A DNA stretch of 24,359 nt from an uncultured Blautia sp. GTDB lineage: Bacteria > Bacillota > Clostridia > Lachnospirales > Lachnospiraceae. Positions 6,787 through 15,575 of the stretch are shown piece after piece. The stretch lies in assembly GCA_900549015.1 (NCBI GenBank), contig URMH01000041.1:1-24359 (forward strand), in the 5' to 3' direction. The notes beneath the pieces are model-generated. The model had not been told where the DNA came from, did no database searches, and saw nothing but the letters and a program-made list of their open reading frames with translations. A program made the position numbers and the translations under genes. Position 1 is the first letter of the stretch. The number at the start of each line of letters is the position of its first letter.

Positions 6787-9093
6787 ATGAGAAAAAAAAT
6801 ACATAAGAGAATCAGTTTAGTTATGGCTGCCTGTATGACAGCAGGAATGATGGGAAGCGTAAATGTTCAGGCAGAATCTCTTTACAAGCAGGAAGACTTT
6901 GCAAATGTTTTGGATGCAACGGCAAGATTAGACGAAACATTGTATTCACATTATGCAACAGACAAATATAATGTATTTTCAGATATGGGAGCATGGCACG
7001 GATATTATTTGCATGGGCTTGATGATCTTGATACATTTGGTGGCTTTGCAGGACCTCAGATTATCGGACAGGATACAGGTATGAATTTATCAGACTGCAT
7101 CAGCCGATTGAAATTAACAAAAGCGAACGGAGAGGAAATCAACCTGGCAGATGCAAGGTGGCCATATGTTGCATACTATCCTGGAAAATTAATGCAGTAT
7201 TATGAAGAACGTGATGAGTACAAAGTAACATTAGAGCTTATCTTTGCAAGCAATAGAACAAACTATGTTCGTACAACAATTGAAAATTATTCAGATGAGC
7301 CACTTGTTCTTGATGTTGCGTGGGAAGGTAAATTATTTTCAGAGAACAAAGCATGGGGAGAATCTTATCCTACAAATGCCACATTTGAAGATTCTGAAAA
7401 CGGAGTGCAGGTAGGATTTAAAGAATATTCTGATGCGTGGACAACAACAGAAGATACAAAGTATACAATTCGTCATAACGAAGAGGTATCTACTGAGCTT
7501 TCAGAAGACAAGATGAGTTATGTGTCTAAAACAACAAAACCGATTACAATCGAAAAAGGAACACCATATGTAACATACACTGCAGAAAGTTATACATTTA
7601 CAGCAGATGAAGCTGCAAACGAAGCAGAAGTAGTAAAAACACTTTTTGCAGATCCAGAGAAACCTTTTGAGGACAATCGCACAAGATGGCAGGGATATTT
7701 GGATAAAACATTTGAGCAAGAAGATGGTGTTGCAAAACCATATAAAAATGCTGCAGTAAAAGCTATGGAAACTCTTGTCACAAACTGGAGAAGTCCAGCA
7801 GGAAAATTCAAACACAGTGGTTTAATTCCATCCATGTCATACTCTGGATTTATTGGTGTATGGGGCTGGGATACATGGAAAAATGCAGCTGGTATTGCGG
7901 GATTTGATCCTCAGCTTGCTGCAGATGGAATCAGATGTATGTTTGATTACCAGATTCAGGACAATGATCCTGAACGTCCACAGGATGCAGGAACTATTAT
8001 TGACTGTTTCAGCTACGGCGAAAATTCAGGAAATTACCGTAATTCTAAACCACCTCTTGCTGCATGGGGAGTTTGGAAAACTTACCAGGAAGGCGGAGAC
8101 AAAGCATTCCTTGAAGAGATGTATCCTAAGTTGACGGCATATCACGATTGGTGGTATACTAACCGTGATACAGACCACAATGGTGTTGCAGAATACGGCG
8201 GCATGGTTCATAAGGCGCATTATCAGAAAGATGAAGATGGAAATATCCTGAAGGATGAAAACGATAAACCGTTATTAAATGTGGAAAACATTATTGAAGC
8301 TGCTGCATGGGAAAGCGGTATGGATAACGCAACTCGTTTTGACCAGGAAGGAAACGGACCGGACGATATCGGCGTACTTGTATATGAAAATAAAAATGCA
8401 GAGGGAGAAGTAGTTGGATATTCTCTTAATCAGGAATCAGTAGACTTGAATGCAATGCTTTATGCAGAAAAAGGCTTCCTGAAATCTATAGCAGAGGAAC
8501 TTGGAAAAACAGAAGATGCTGCAAAATATGAAGCAGAAGCAGAAAAGCTTGCAGAATATATTAATACAAATATGTGGGATGAGGAAACTGGATTCTATTA
8601 CGATTTACAGATTAATGAAGACGGTTCTGAAAAGAAAATCCTTACTAACAGAGGTAAGGGAACAGAAGGCTGGATGCCGCTTTGGGCTAAATTAGCACCG
8701 GCAGACAGAGCAGAGAAGGTAAAGGATAACATGATGGATGAAGGTAAATTCAACCTGAGAGTTCCGATGCCGACAGCATCTTTTGACAATGATAAGTTTA
8801 ATCCGTCCCGTTATTGGAGAGGACCTGTATGGCTGGATCAGGCGTTATACGGAGTTGAGTCACTTCAGAACTACGGATATGAGGAAGAAGCAACAGAACT
8901 TGCATATAAACTTTTCGATGGAGCAGAAGGTGTGCTGACAGATGGTCCGATTCATGAAAACTATAATCCGGTTACAGGAGAGGGACTTCATACTAAGAAC
9001 TTCTCATGGTCTGCTGCAGCTTATTATATGTTATACGAAGACGCATTAGCAGAAACAAATCCATCTACTCAGACAGGACTGGAAATGAAATAA
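6787..9093 (+). CDS. Secreted glycoside hydrolase family 63 (YgjK-like alpha-glycosidase)
   Basis: Inverting glycosidase of the GH63 type, probably acting on alpha-glucosidic links outside the membrane. I chose ATG 6787 over 6766: it has a GAGGAG site 6 nt upstream and gives a proper signal peptide (MRKKIHKR, hydrophobic core, cleavage likely after NVQA). The product is 768 residues, close to E. coli YgjK. An N-terminal beta-sandwich (about 30-270) precedes an (alpha/alpha)6 barrel with the family motifs GVWGWDTWK (D362), RPQDAGTIID, NSKPPLAAW and YPKLTAYHDWWYTNRD. By analogy with YgjK and GH37 trehalase, the acid is D513 in ESGMDN and the base E724 in HENYNP. There is no wall-anchoring signal or dockerin. 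It sits behind two promoters and ahead of a ROK regulator. The substrate is not readable from sequence. Confidence 0.92.
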   Translation: MRKKIHKRISLVMAACMTAGMMGSVNVQAESLYKQEDFANVLDATARLDETLYSHYATDKYNVFSDMGAWHGYYLHGLDDLDTFGGFAGPQIIGQDTGMNLSDCISRLKLTKANGEEINLADARWPYVAYYPGKLMQYYEERDEYKVTLELIFASNRTNYVRTTIENYSDEPLVLDVAWEGKLFSENKAWGESYPTNATFEDSENGVQVGFKEYSDAWTTTEDTKYTIRHNEEVSTELSEDKMSYVSKTTKPITIEKGTPYVTYTAESYTFTADEAANEAEVVKTLFADPEKPFEDNRTRWQGYLDKTFEQEDGVAKPYKNAAVKAMETLVTNWRSPAGKFKHSGLIPSMSYSGFIGVWGWDTWKNAAGIAGFDPQLAADGIRCMFDYQIQDNDPERPQDAGTIIDCFSYGENSGNYRNSKPPLAAWGVWKTYQEGGDKAFLEEMYPKLTAYHDWWYTNRDTDHNGVAEYGGMVHKAHYQKDEDGNILKDENDKPLLNVENIIEAAAWESGMDNATRFDQEGNGPDDIGVLVYENKNAEGEVVGYSLNQESVDLNAMLYAEKGFLKSIAEELGKTEDAAKYEAEAEKLAEYINTNMWDEETGFYYDLQINEDGSEKKILTNRGKGTEGWMPLWAKLAPADRAEKVKDNMMDEGKFNLRVPMPTASFDNDKFNPSRYWRGPVWLDQALYGVESLQNYGYEEEATELAYKLFDGAEGVLTDGPIHENYNPVTGEGLHTKNFSWSAAAYYMLYEDALAETNPSTQTGLEMK

Positions 9094-9106
9094 AGAGATA
9101 ATGAAA

Positions 9107-9140
9107 GGGGGCTGTACAGGATGTACAGCGCCCTTTTTTT
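9107..9140 (+). terminator. Intrinsic terminator between the GH63 gene and the ROK gene
   Basis: GGGGGCTGTACA (9107-9118) pairs with TGTACAGCGCCC (9122-9133) with one mismatch across a GGA loop, and seven T follow. Only 16 bp separate it from the ROK start codon. Confidence 0.85.
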
Positions 9141-9156
9141 AAGTAGGGGGAGTTGA

Positions 9157-10386
9157 ATGACTACAGAAAAAAGTATTAATCAGGAAAAACAGCAAAAAAT
9201 TAACCGTACGCTTGTATTAAGGCTTGTACGTCAGGAAAAGCTTGCGTCAAGGGCGGAAATTGCGAAACTTTCCGGATTGCAGAGAGCAACGATTACTAAC
9301 ATTATAAAAGAATTGATTGAGCTTGGCATTGTGGTGGAAGACGGGCTTTTAAGTGGAGATAAAGGGCGTAGATCCATTGGAATCCGGATTAACGGAGAAA
9401 AATTCTGTGTGGCAGGAGTTATGGTCACGAGAGAATATTTTGGGGTAAGCCTTATTGGGCTTTCCGGGGAGATACGAGAGACAAGATACTTTAAAATGGA
9501 AGAAACAGACTCGGTGTCAGAAAGTATCAGACGGATTACAACAGAGATACACGGTATGATAGAAGCACATAAGCAGGAGTTTCAGACGTTAGCTGTTGGA
9601 GTGGCAGTACCGGGACCATATAAAATGGACGGGGATGAGGTTGTGTTTGTTACGAACCTGGTCGGATGGGATGGAAGTCCGATTAGTTCACTTTTGCAGG
9701 CAGATTTTAACATTCCGGTTTATATTGAAAATGATGCCAATGCGGGGGCTTTTGCGCAGTTGTGGAATTATGAAAAAAGTCTTTTCAGAAAAGATATGGC
9801 TTATATCGTAGCCGGACAAGGAATTGGCTGCGGAATTATTTCAAACGGTATGCTTTTAAAAGGAGCCTTGGGAATTGCAGGGGAAATTGGTCATACTACG
9901 ATCGATTATTGTGGACCGCGGTGTGAATGTGGGAATTACGGGTGTCTGGAAATGTATTGTTCCCTGCTTGTTTTTAAGAAAAATATACGTACTCGTCTGG
10001 CGAAGGGGGAAGAATCCTGTGTTCGGGAAGAATACGAAAAGAAAGGATTCCTGACACAGAGCATGCTAAAGAATGCAATGGAAAAAGGAGACAGTCTTGT
10101 CCAGGAAGAGTTTAATAAAATGTGTGAATATCTGGCTGTCGGGATTATAAATGTTATCAATCAGCTGAATCCGGAGCTTGTAATTATAGGAGACAGTCTT
10201 GCAGAAATTGGCGGTGAATATATGCTTACAAAAATCAAAAGAAAAATACAGGAGCGTGTCCGACCGATTATCTGGGATAATCTTCAGATAGAGTTGAATG
10301 AAATACCGGAAAATCCTATCCTTGTGGGAGCGGCAGCCATTGCAGCCCAGCGGGTATTCGAAAATCCGGCGGAATTTATAAAATAA
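9157..10386 (+). CDS. ROK-family transcriptional regulator (NagC/XylR/Mlc type)
   Basis: A 409-residue regulator. The N-terminal winged helix (about 10-80; LVRQEKLASRAEIAKLSGLQ as the HTH entry) is followed by a ROK sugar-kinase-like domain (about 85-400). The ROK signature is present: GEIGH with H246, then a zinc site C256, C258 and C263 in CECGNYGCLE, plus ENDANAGAF with the Asp that contacts sugar in kinases and a GIGCGII phosphate-loop region. The HTH marks it as a repressor or activator rather than a kinase. The SD site is AGGGGGA at 9145-9151. It lies 63 bp after the GH63 gene, so it probably responds to a sugar released by that enzyme (inference). No promoter fits between the terminator and the start codon, so expression seems to depend on read-through or an internal promoter. 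Confidence 0.92.
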   Translation: MTTEKSINQEKQQKINRTLVLRLVRQEKLASRAEIAKLSGLQRATITNIIKELIELGIVVEDGLLSGDKGRRSIGIRINGEKFCVAGVMVTREYFGVSLIGLSGEIRETRYFKMEETDSVSESIRRITTEIHGMIEAHKQEFQTLAVGVAVPGPYKMDGDEVVFVTNLVGWDGSPISSLLQADFNIPVYIENDANAGAFAQLWNYEKSLFRKDMAYIVAGQGIGCGIISNGMLLKGALGIAGEIGHTTIDYCGPRCECGNYGCLEMYCSLLVFKKNIRTRLAKGEESCVREEYEKKGFLTQSMLKNAMEKGDSLVQEEFNKMCEYLAVGIINVINQLNPELVIIGDSLAEIGGEYMLTKIKRKIQERVRPIIWDNLQIELNEIPENPILVGAAAIAAQRVFENPAEFIK

Positions 10387-10433
10387 GAGTGATATTTCTG
10401 TTTATACTGGACTTTTTCCGGCATAATTTTCAG

Positions 10434-10462
10434 TTGAAGTTTACAAATACATATAGTATCAT
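10434..10462 (+). promoter_or_regulatory. Candidate promoter of the nucleotidyltransferase gene
   Basis: TTGAAG (10434-10439) and TATCAT (10457-10462) are separated by 17 bp, about 80 bp before the coding start. Confidence 0.45.
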
Positions 10463-10545
10463 AAGATTAATGGAAATAAAAAGGGGAGTATCCTCTACAT
10501 ATCGAACGTGAAAATTCCATAAAAAACAGAAAGGAAGAAATGAAA

Positions 10546-11463
10546 ATGAAAAAAACAGCACTTGTTATTATGGCAGCGGGAATGGGAACCCGTTTCGGAA
10601 AGGGGATCAAGCAGCTTGCGCCTGTAGGACCAAAAGGTGAAATCATCATGGATTATTCCATTCGTGATGCTCTGGAGGCAGGTTTTAACAAAGTGGTTTT
10701 CATTATCCGCAAGGATATTGAGGAGGAGTTCCGTAAAGTAATCGGAGAAAGAATCGAGAAGATCACAGAAGTGGCATACGCGTTCCAGGATATGGAAGAT
10801 ATTCCGGAGGGCTTTTCTGTTCCGGACGGACGTACAAAACCGTGGGGAACCGGTCATGCAGTTCTGGCAGCAAAAAAAGTTCTCGACGAGCCGTTTGCAG
10901 TAATCAACGCAGATGATTATTACGGAAAAGAAGCATATGTAAAAGTACATGATTATCTTGTGAGCGAGCAGCCGGAAGATGGAAAGCTTCATATTTGTAT
11001 GGCTGGGTTCCGCCTTGGAAACACACTGAGCGACAATGGAAGCGTGACAAGAGGAATCTGCCATATTGAGAACGGACAGCTTACAGGCGTGGCAGAGACA
11101 CATAATATATATAAGACAGAAACAGGTGCAGAGGAGCGTAAGGAAGACGGAACTTCTCAGGTTCTCGACACAAAAAGCCTTGTATCTATGAATATGTGGG
11201 GACTGACACCTGCATTTATGGAAACTCTGGAAGCTGGATTCAAAGAGTTTCTGGCAGGAATCGAGCCGGGAGATATTAAGAAAGAATATCTTCTTCCGGA
11301 GCTTGTGGATCGTCTGATCCATTCCGGAAAAGCCCGGGTAGACGTACTGGAGACAAAAGACGAATGGTTTGGCGTGACTTACCAGGAGGACAAAGAAACT
11401 GTGATGGCGGCGTTCCGCGCGCTGACAGAGGCAGGCGTATATCCGGACGGTTTATACGAATAA
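10546..11463 (+). CDS. Sugar-1-phosphate nucleotidyltransferase-like protein
   Basis: NTP-transferase fold enzyme of about 305 residues, expected to couple a nucleoside triphosphate to a sugar-1-phosphate (or related phosphate) in the cytosol. The N-terminus has the nucleotide-binding loop AAGMGTRFGKGIKQL, where the Lys after the G-x-G-T-R motif contacts phosphate. VINADDYYGKEA, about 125 residues in, supplies the metal-binding aspartates, and TKPWGTGHAVLAA matches the base/sugar-binding segment. I prefer ATG 10546 over 10540 because the AAGGAAG site (10531-10537) is too close to the earlier codon. The gene stands alone between the ROK gene and glmM. The natural substrate is not clear; glmM next door makes a sugar-1-phosphate, but housekeeping GlmU would normally use it, so a link is speculative. 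Confidence 0.85.
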   Translation: MKKTALVIMAAGMGTRFGKGIKQLAPVGPKGEIIMDYSIRDALEAGFNKVVFIIRKDIEEEFRKVIGERIEKITEVAYAFQDMEDIPEGFSVPDGRTKPWGTGHAVLAAKKVLDEPFAVINADDYYGKEAYVKVHDYLVSEQPEDGKLHICMAGFRLGNTLSDNGSVTRGICHIENGQLTGVAETHNIYKTETGAEERKEDGTSQVLDTKSLVSMNMWGLTPAFMETLEAGFKEFLAGIEPGDIKKEYLLPELVDRLIHSGKARVDVLETKDEWFGVTYQEDKETVMAAFRALTEAGVYPDGLYE

Positions 11464-11488
11464 AGAAAAATGAGGAATGCGCTCAAAG

Positions 11489-11576
11489 ATGCCAGACGAA
11501 TTGTTCCGCACTTCGTGCTTTCACAATTCTGCCCGATATTCGCATATCGTGGTTTATGGTCTTTTGACCCTGGCAT
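11489..11576. repeat. Cloverleaf-like nested inverted repeats (structured RNA or intergenic repeat)
   Basis: An outer 7-bp stem, ATGCCAG (11489-11495) with CTGGCAT (11570-11576), encloses three hairpins. The first has AATTGT (11499-11504) with ACAATT (11523-11528) around an inner GCAC/GTGC (11508-11511, 11515-11518). The second is CGATAT (11534-11539) with ATATCG (11544-11549) around TCGC. The third is GGTC (11558-11561) with GACC (11566-11569) around TTTT. No T-run follows, so it is not a simple terminator, and it lacks tRNA signatures. It could be a structured RNA or a dispersed palindromic intergenic element. Confidence 0.5.
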
Positions 11577-11606
11577 GGAAAATATTGTGCAAAAAAAAAG
11601 AATGAT

Positions 11607-11635
11607 GTGACAAATTCTCTCAAGTGTGGTAATAT
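11607..11635 (+). promoter_or_regulatory. Candidate promoter of glmM
   Basis: GTGACA (11607-11612) and TAATAT (11630-11635) are separated by 17 bp, starting 31 bp after the cloverleaf-like element and ending 45 bp before the glmM start codon. Confidence 0.4.
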
Positions 11636-11680
11636 GGTTTTGGAATAAAAATTGGATTTTCAAGCGAGGGAGAAATTACT

Positions 11681-13027
11681 ATGGGAAAATATTTTGGAAC
11701 AGACGGCTTCCGTGGAGAAGCAAATGTGCAGCTTACCGTAGATCATGCTTTTAAAGTGGGTCGTTATGTAGGATGGTATTATGGAAGAGATCATAAGGCA
11801 AAAATTGTGATCGGCAAAGATACAAGAAGAAGCAGCTATATGTTTGAGTATGCGCTTGTTGCAGGTCTTACTGCGTCAGGAGCAGACGTTTACCTTCTTC
11901 ACGTAACGACAACGCCAAGTGTTTCTTATGCAGTACGTACAGAAGATTTCGACTGCGGAATTATGATTTCGGCAAGCCACAATCCGTTTTATGACAATGG
12001 AATCAAACTTCTCAACGGAAATGGACAGAAGATTGAGAAAGAAATTGAAGAGAGAATTGAGGCATATCTTGACGGAGAAATTGAGGAGCTTCCGCTCGCC
12101 GCAAGAGAAGAGATCGGAAGGACAGTGGACTTTGCTTCCGGAAGAAACCGCTATATCGGTTATCTGATTTCCATTCCAAGCCGTGATTTCAAGAAGATAC
12201 GGGTTGGTCTTGACTGCTCCAACGGTTCTTCTTCTGCTATTGCCAAAAGTGTGTTTGAGGCTCTTCAGGCAAAAACTTATGTGATCCACAACGACCCGGA
12301 CGGAACAAACATTAACAAAGGCTGCGGTTCCACCCATATTGAGGAGCTTCAGCGTTTTGTGGTGGAAAAAGGTCTTGATATAGGTTTTGCCTATGATGGA
12401 GATGCAGACCGCTGTATCGCAGTGGACCACAGAGGAAATGTAGTTGACGGAGACAAGATTTTATATGTCTGCGGAAAATACTTAAAAGAGCAGGGGAAAT
12501 TAAAGGGAAATACTGTTGTCACAACTGTAATGTCAAACATGGGACTTTATAAATCTCTGGAAAGAGAAGGGATTTCCTATGAGCAGACAGCAGTAGGCGA
12601 TAAGTACGTGGCAGAAAATATGATGGAAAACGGCTACAGCATCGGCGGAGAGCAGTCCGGTCACGTGATTTTCAGCCGCTATGCACAGACAGGCGACGGA
12701 ATCCTGACTTCTCTTATGATCATGGAAGCATGTGTGGAGAAAAAATCAACACTTTGCGATCTCGCAAAAGAAATGAAGGTATATCCTCAGCTTCTTCGAA
12801 ATGTCCGTGTGGCAGATAAAAAGACTGCGAGAGAAAATCCGGAGGTTGTAAAAGCCGTGGAAGCAGCGGCTAAAGAGCTTGGAGAGGACGGTCGTATTCT
12901 TGTGAGAGAAAGCGGCACAGAACCTCTTATCCGTGTCATGGTGGAGGCAAAAACAGACGAGATTTGCCGGGAACACGTAGAAAATGTAATAAAAGTAATG
13001 GAAGCCCAGGGGCTTGTTGTAGAATAA
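11681..13027 (+). CDS. glmM: Phosphoglucosamine mutase
   Basis: Interconverts glucosamine-6-phosphate and glucosamine-1-phosphate, feeding UDP-GlcNAc and hence peptidoglycan. At 448 residues it has the usual family length. All four domain signatures are visible: the N-terminal KYFGTDGFRGEAN, the phosphoserine loop SASHNP with catalytic S99, the magnesium loop YDGDADR (about 235-241), the sugar-recognition loop GGEQSGH (about 323-329) and the C-terminal phosphate-binding RESGTEPLIRV. The FGTDGFRGEAN and ASHNP-FYDNGIK context favours GlmM over phosphomannomutase. An AGGGAG SD site precedes the ATG. A lipoprotein gene follows after 19 bp and is probably co-transcribed. Confidence 0.96.
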   Translation: MGKYFGTDGFRGEANVQLTVDHAFKVGRYVGWYYGRDHKAKIVIGKDTRRSSYMFEYALVAGLTASGADVYLLHVTTTPSVSYAVRTEDFDCGIMISASHNPFYDNGIKLLNGNGQKIEKEIEERIEAYLDGEIEELPLAAREEIGRTVDFASGRNRYIGYLISIPSRDFKKIRVGLDCSNGSSSAIAKSVFEALQAKTYVIHNDPDGTNINKGCGSTHIEELQRFVVEKGLDIGFAYDGDADRCIAVDHRGNVVDGDKILYVCGKYLKEQGKLKGNTVVTTVMSNMGLYKSLEREGISYEQTAVGDKYVAENMMENGYSIGGEQSGHVIFSRYAQTGDGILTSLMIMEACVEKKSTLCDLAKEMKVYPQLLRNVRVADKKTARENPEVVKAVEAAAKELGEDGRILVRESGTEPLIRVMVEAKTDEICREHVENVIKVMEAQGLVVE

Positions 13028-13046
13028 TTTAATTTAAAGGAAAAGT

Positions 13047-14114
13047 ATGGATACCAGAAAGAGACAGAAAAGAAAAATGGCGGCTGTCCTGGCTGTATGT
13101 ACAGGAATGGTTCTGTTTGCAGGCTGCGGTGGCGAAAATGGAAAAATATATGAACAGGCAGGGAAGGATCTGGAACAGGGAAGCTATCAGTATGCTCTGG
13201 AGGGATACAATACCTGCATACAAAATGAAACGAAGCTTCCGGAGTCATACAGAGGGGCAGGTCTTGCCAGCCTTCGCATGGGAGAGTATGAGCAGGCGAT
13301 CACGTATTTTACAAATGCTCTCGGCTGTGAGAAGGTGGGAAAATCTCTGGAAAGGGATATACTTTCCTACAGAGCAGCTGCTTATTTAAAAAGGGGAGAG
13401 CATGAGAAAGCAATGGCAGACTGCCAGACGCTTTCCGCAGAATACTCTATGGACGCAGACACGTATTTTCTTACGGGAAAAGTAGCGCTTGCAATGGATT
13501 CCTATGCGGAGGCAGACGGGAATTTTGAGCAGGCGTACAGCGAGGACTCTACATATGAAACGGCGATCCGTATTTATCAGGCATATCTGGAAAAAGATAT
13601 GGAGGCGGACGGCACACGTTATCTCGAGGCAGCTCTGACGACAGAGCCTAAGAGTGCGCAGGATTACTGTGACAGAGGACGCGTTTACTATTACATGGAA
13701 GATTACGGAAATGCGCAGAAAGAACTGACAGAGGCTGTCAGTAAAGAGAGTACAGAGGCGCTGATCCTCCTCGGTATGGTATATACAGAACAGGGAGATA
13801 CAGAAAATGCGAGAACAATGTATCAGCGGTATATCAGTGGGGCGGAAAACGGGGCAAAGGGTTACAATGGTCTTGCGCTCTGTGATATAGCGGATGGCGA
13901 CTATGATTCTGCCCTTTCCAATATTTCCAGCGGCATTCCAAGCGCCACTACAGAGGAAATGCAGAGTCTGCTGTTTAATGAGATTGTAGTTTATGAGAAA
14001 AAGCTGGATTTTGCGACTGCACAGCAGAAGGCGCAGGAATATGTGGAGATGTTTCCAGATGATAAGGCTGCGCAGAAAGAGCTTGCATTTTTGAAGACCC
14101 GCACAGGACAGTAA
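13047..14114 (+). CDS. Lipoprotein with tetratricopeptide repeats
   Basis: Exported, membrane-anchored protein of 355 residues. A basic start (DTRKRQKRK), a hydrophobic segment and the lipobox LFAGC with lipidated C27 give a clear lipoprotein signal. The rest is built of TPR units (for example QGSYQYALEGYNTCI, MGEYEQAITYFTNAL, RGEHEKAMADCQTL, MEDYGNAQKELTEAV, QGDTENARTMYQRYI), about seven to eight helix pairs. TPRs mediate protein contacts, so an envelope scaffold or assembly role is likely; no enzyme motif is present. An AAAGGAAA SD site lies 6 nt before the ATG. It follows glmM by 19 bp and ends before a hairpin, forming a two-gene unit. The link with glmM suggests cell-wall biogenesis (inference). 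Confidence 0.88.
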   Translation: MDTRKRQKRKMAAVLAVCTGMVLFAGCGGENGKIYEQAGKDLEQGSYQYALEGYNTCIQNETKLPESYRGAGLASLRMGEYEQAITYFTNALGCEKVGKSLERDILSYRAAAYLKRGEHEKAMADCQTLSAEYSMDADTYFLTGKVALAMDSYAEADGNFEQAYSEDSTYETAIRIYQAYLEKDMEADGTRYLEAALTTEPKSAQDYCDRGRVYYYMEDYGNAQKELTEAVSKESTEALILLGMVYTEQGDTENARTMYQRYISGAENGAKGYNGLALCDIADGDYDSALSNISSGIPSATTEEMQSLLFNEIVVYEKKLDFATAQQKAQEYVEMFPDDKAAQKELAFLKTRTGQ

Positions 14115-14162
14115 AACTGCGGCTGCACAAAATGAATATAGTTTGTACAGGATAAGATGACA

Positions 14163-14196
14163 GGGACATCTGCAATTTACTGCAGATGCCCCTTGT
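14163..14196 (+). terminator. Probable terminator after the TPR lipoprotein gene
   Basis: GGGACATCTGCA (14163-14174) pairs with TGCAGATGCCCC (14181-14192) with one mismatch and a 6-nt loop. The following T tract is weak (TTGTTATG). Confidence 0.6.
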
Positions 14197-14236
14197 TATG
14201 ATATGGATTTTTCCCCTACACCTCTCTGCCTGAATG

Positions 14237-14245
14237 TGCTATAAT
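14237..14245 (+). promoter_or_regulatory. Extended -10 promoter of hflX
   Basis: TGCTATAAT (TG at 14237-14238, TATAAT at 14240-14245) is a perfect extended -10 element. No good -35 box is visible. The start codon lies 31 bp downstream. Confidence 0.6.
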
Positions 14246-14276
14246 TTCTCTACAGGACATTTTGAAGGAGAAACGA

Positions 14277-15512
14277 ATGGAATATTTTAAAGAAATTGAA
14301 GAGAGAGTCATTCTCGTTGGTGTTCAGATGAACGACGGGGAGGATACAGAGGAATCTTTAGAGGAGCTTTCCGAACTTGCAAAAACTGCCGGGGCGCAAA
14401 CAGTGGGAACTATTATACAGAACCGCGAGGCAGTTCACCCCGGCACTTATATTGGAAAAGGAAAGATAGAAGAGGTGCGTTCACTTGTGCTTGCAATGGA
14501 CGCAAACGGCGTAATCTGTGACGACGAGCTTTCTCCGGCGCAGCTTAACAATCTGGAGAGAGAGCTTGACTGTAAGGTGATGGACAGAACGCTTCTGATC
14601 CTTGATATTTTTGCACGCCGTGCAGTGACCAGTGAAGGCAAAATTCAGGTGGAGCTTGCGCAGCTTCGCTATAGAAGCGCTCGACTTGTAGGACTTCGCG
14701 AGTCCCTTTCAAGACTGGGAGGAGGAATTGGTACAAGAGGACCAGGAGAGAAAAAACTGGAAACCGACAGACGCCTTATCAGAACCAGGATTTCCGCTTT
14801 AAAAGAAGAATTAAAGCAGGTAGAGAAGCACAGAGAGCTGATTCGAGGAAAAAGAGCAAAAGGAAATTTAAAGACAGCCGCGATCGTGGGCTATACAAAT
14901 GCAGGAAAATCCACGCTTTTAAATGTTCTTACAGGAGCGGAGGTATTATCTGAGGATAAACTGTTTGCAACCCTTGATCCCACAACAAGACTTCTGGAGC
15001 TTTCGGATGGACAGCAGATTCTTCTCACAGATACGGTAGGATTTATCAGAAAGCTCCCTCATCATCTTGTAGAAGCATTTAAAAGTACGCTTGAGGAAGC
15101 AAAATACGCCGATTATATTATCCACGTAGTGGATTCTTCCAATCCGCAGGCAGAAAAACAAATGCACATTGTATATGAAACCCTTCGGGAACTGGGTGCT
15201 GTAGGAAAACCTGTCATTACTCTTTTTAATAAACAGGATAAAACAGAGACGGAGCAGATCCGCGATTTAAAAGCAGACCACACCCTCAAAATTTCCGCAA
15301 AAACAGGAGAGGGACTGGAAGAATTTAAGGAACTTCTCGGGGAACTGCTTTCAGAAGGAATGATTTATGTGGAACGTGTTTTTCCATACCAGGAGGCAGG
15401 AAAAATTCAGTTGATCCGGGAGAGAGGGCAGCTTCTTTCAGAGGAGTATACAGAGGCGGGAATCGCGGTAACTGCCCGCGTTCCAAAAGAAATTTACGCA
15501 TACGTTATTTAA
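14277..15512 (+). CDS. hflX: Ribosome-associated GTPase HflX
   Basis: GTPase that binds the 50S subunit and splits stalled or hibernating ribosomes. I place the start at ATG 14277, with AAGGAG at 14265-14270 correctly spaced; the in-frame TTG 14262 overlaps that SD site. The product has 411 residues. The N-terminal HflX domain (about 1-160, including HPGTYIGKGKIEEV and DDELSPAQLNNLE) leads into the glycine-rich linker SRLGGGIGTRGPGEKKLETD and a coiled segment. The G domain follows: G1 GYTNAGKST from residue 205 with K211, G3 DTVGF, G4 NKQD, then a short C-terminal domain. It is transcribed on its own, between a terminator-like hairpin before it and the nrdD promoter region after it. Confidence 0.95.
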   Translation: MEYFKEIEERVILVGVQMNDGEDTEESLEELSELAKTAGAQTVGTIIQNREAVHPGTYIGKGKIEEVRSLVLAMDANGVICDDELSPAQLNNLERELDCKVMDRTLLILDIFARRAVTSEGKIQVELAQLRYRSARLVGLRESLSRLGGGIGTRGPGEKKLETDRRLIRTRISALKEELKQVEKHRELIRGKRAKGNLKTAAIVGYTNAGKSTLLNVLTGAEVLSEDKLFATLDPTTRLLELSDGQQILLTDTVGFIRKLPHHLVEAFKSTLEEAKYADYIIHVVDSSNPQAEKQMHIVYETLRELGAVGKPVITLFNKQDKTETEQIRDLKADHTLKISAKTGEGLEEFKELLGELLSEGMIYVERVFPYQEAGKIQLIRERGQLLSEEYTEAGIAVTARVPKEIYAYVI

Positions 15513-15518
15513 ACAGAG

Positions 15519-15572
15519 AACACCATATAATGGGATTCTGATGAAATGAGTCCACAATATATGGTGTTTTTT
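15519..15572 (+). terminator. Hairpin plus T-run after hflX (overlaps NrdR-box-like sites)
   Basis: AACACCATATA (15519-15529) pairs with TATATGGTGTT (15558-15568) across a 28-nt loop, followed by TTTTTT overlapping the stem end (15567-15572). It can act as a terminator for hflX, but the loop is long and the same bases make up two palindromic operator-like boxes. Confidence 0.5.
15520..15567 (+). promoter_or_regulatory. Tandem NrdR-box-like sites upstream of nrdD
   Basis: Compared with the NrdR box acaCwAtATaTwGtgt, the site CCACAATATATGGTGT (15552-15567) agrees at 14 of 16 positions and ACACCATATAATGGGA (15520-15535) at about 12. They start 32 bp apart, about three helical turns, the spacing typical of NrdR pairs. 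They lie 8 bp upstream of the -35 box. Confidence 0.55.
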
Positions 15573-15575
15573 GTA

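Noticed and set aside
6821..7036. Minus-strand ORFs inside the GH63 gene (and similar ones within glmM, hflX and nrdD)
   Set aside because: They are complementary-strand shadows of long, clearly recognised genes, without SD sites.
11489..11576. A tRNA or tRNA-like gene in the cloverleaf-like element
   Set aside because: There is no T-loop GTTCRA consensus, the anticodon arm geometry is wrong (the middle arm is a 4-nt loop on 6 bp), and there is no D-arm signature.
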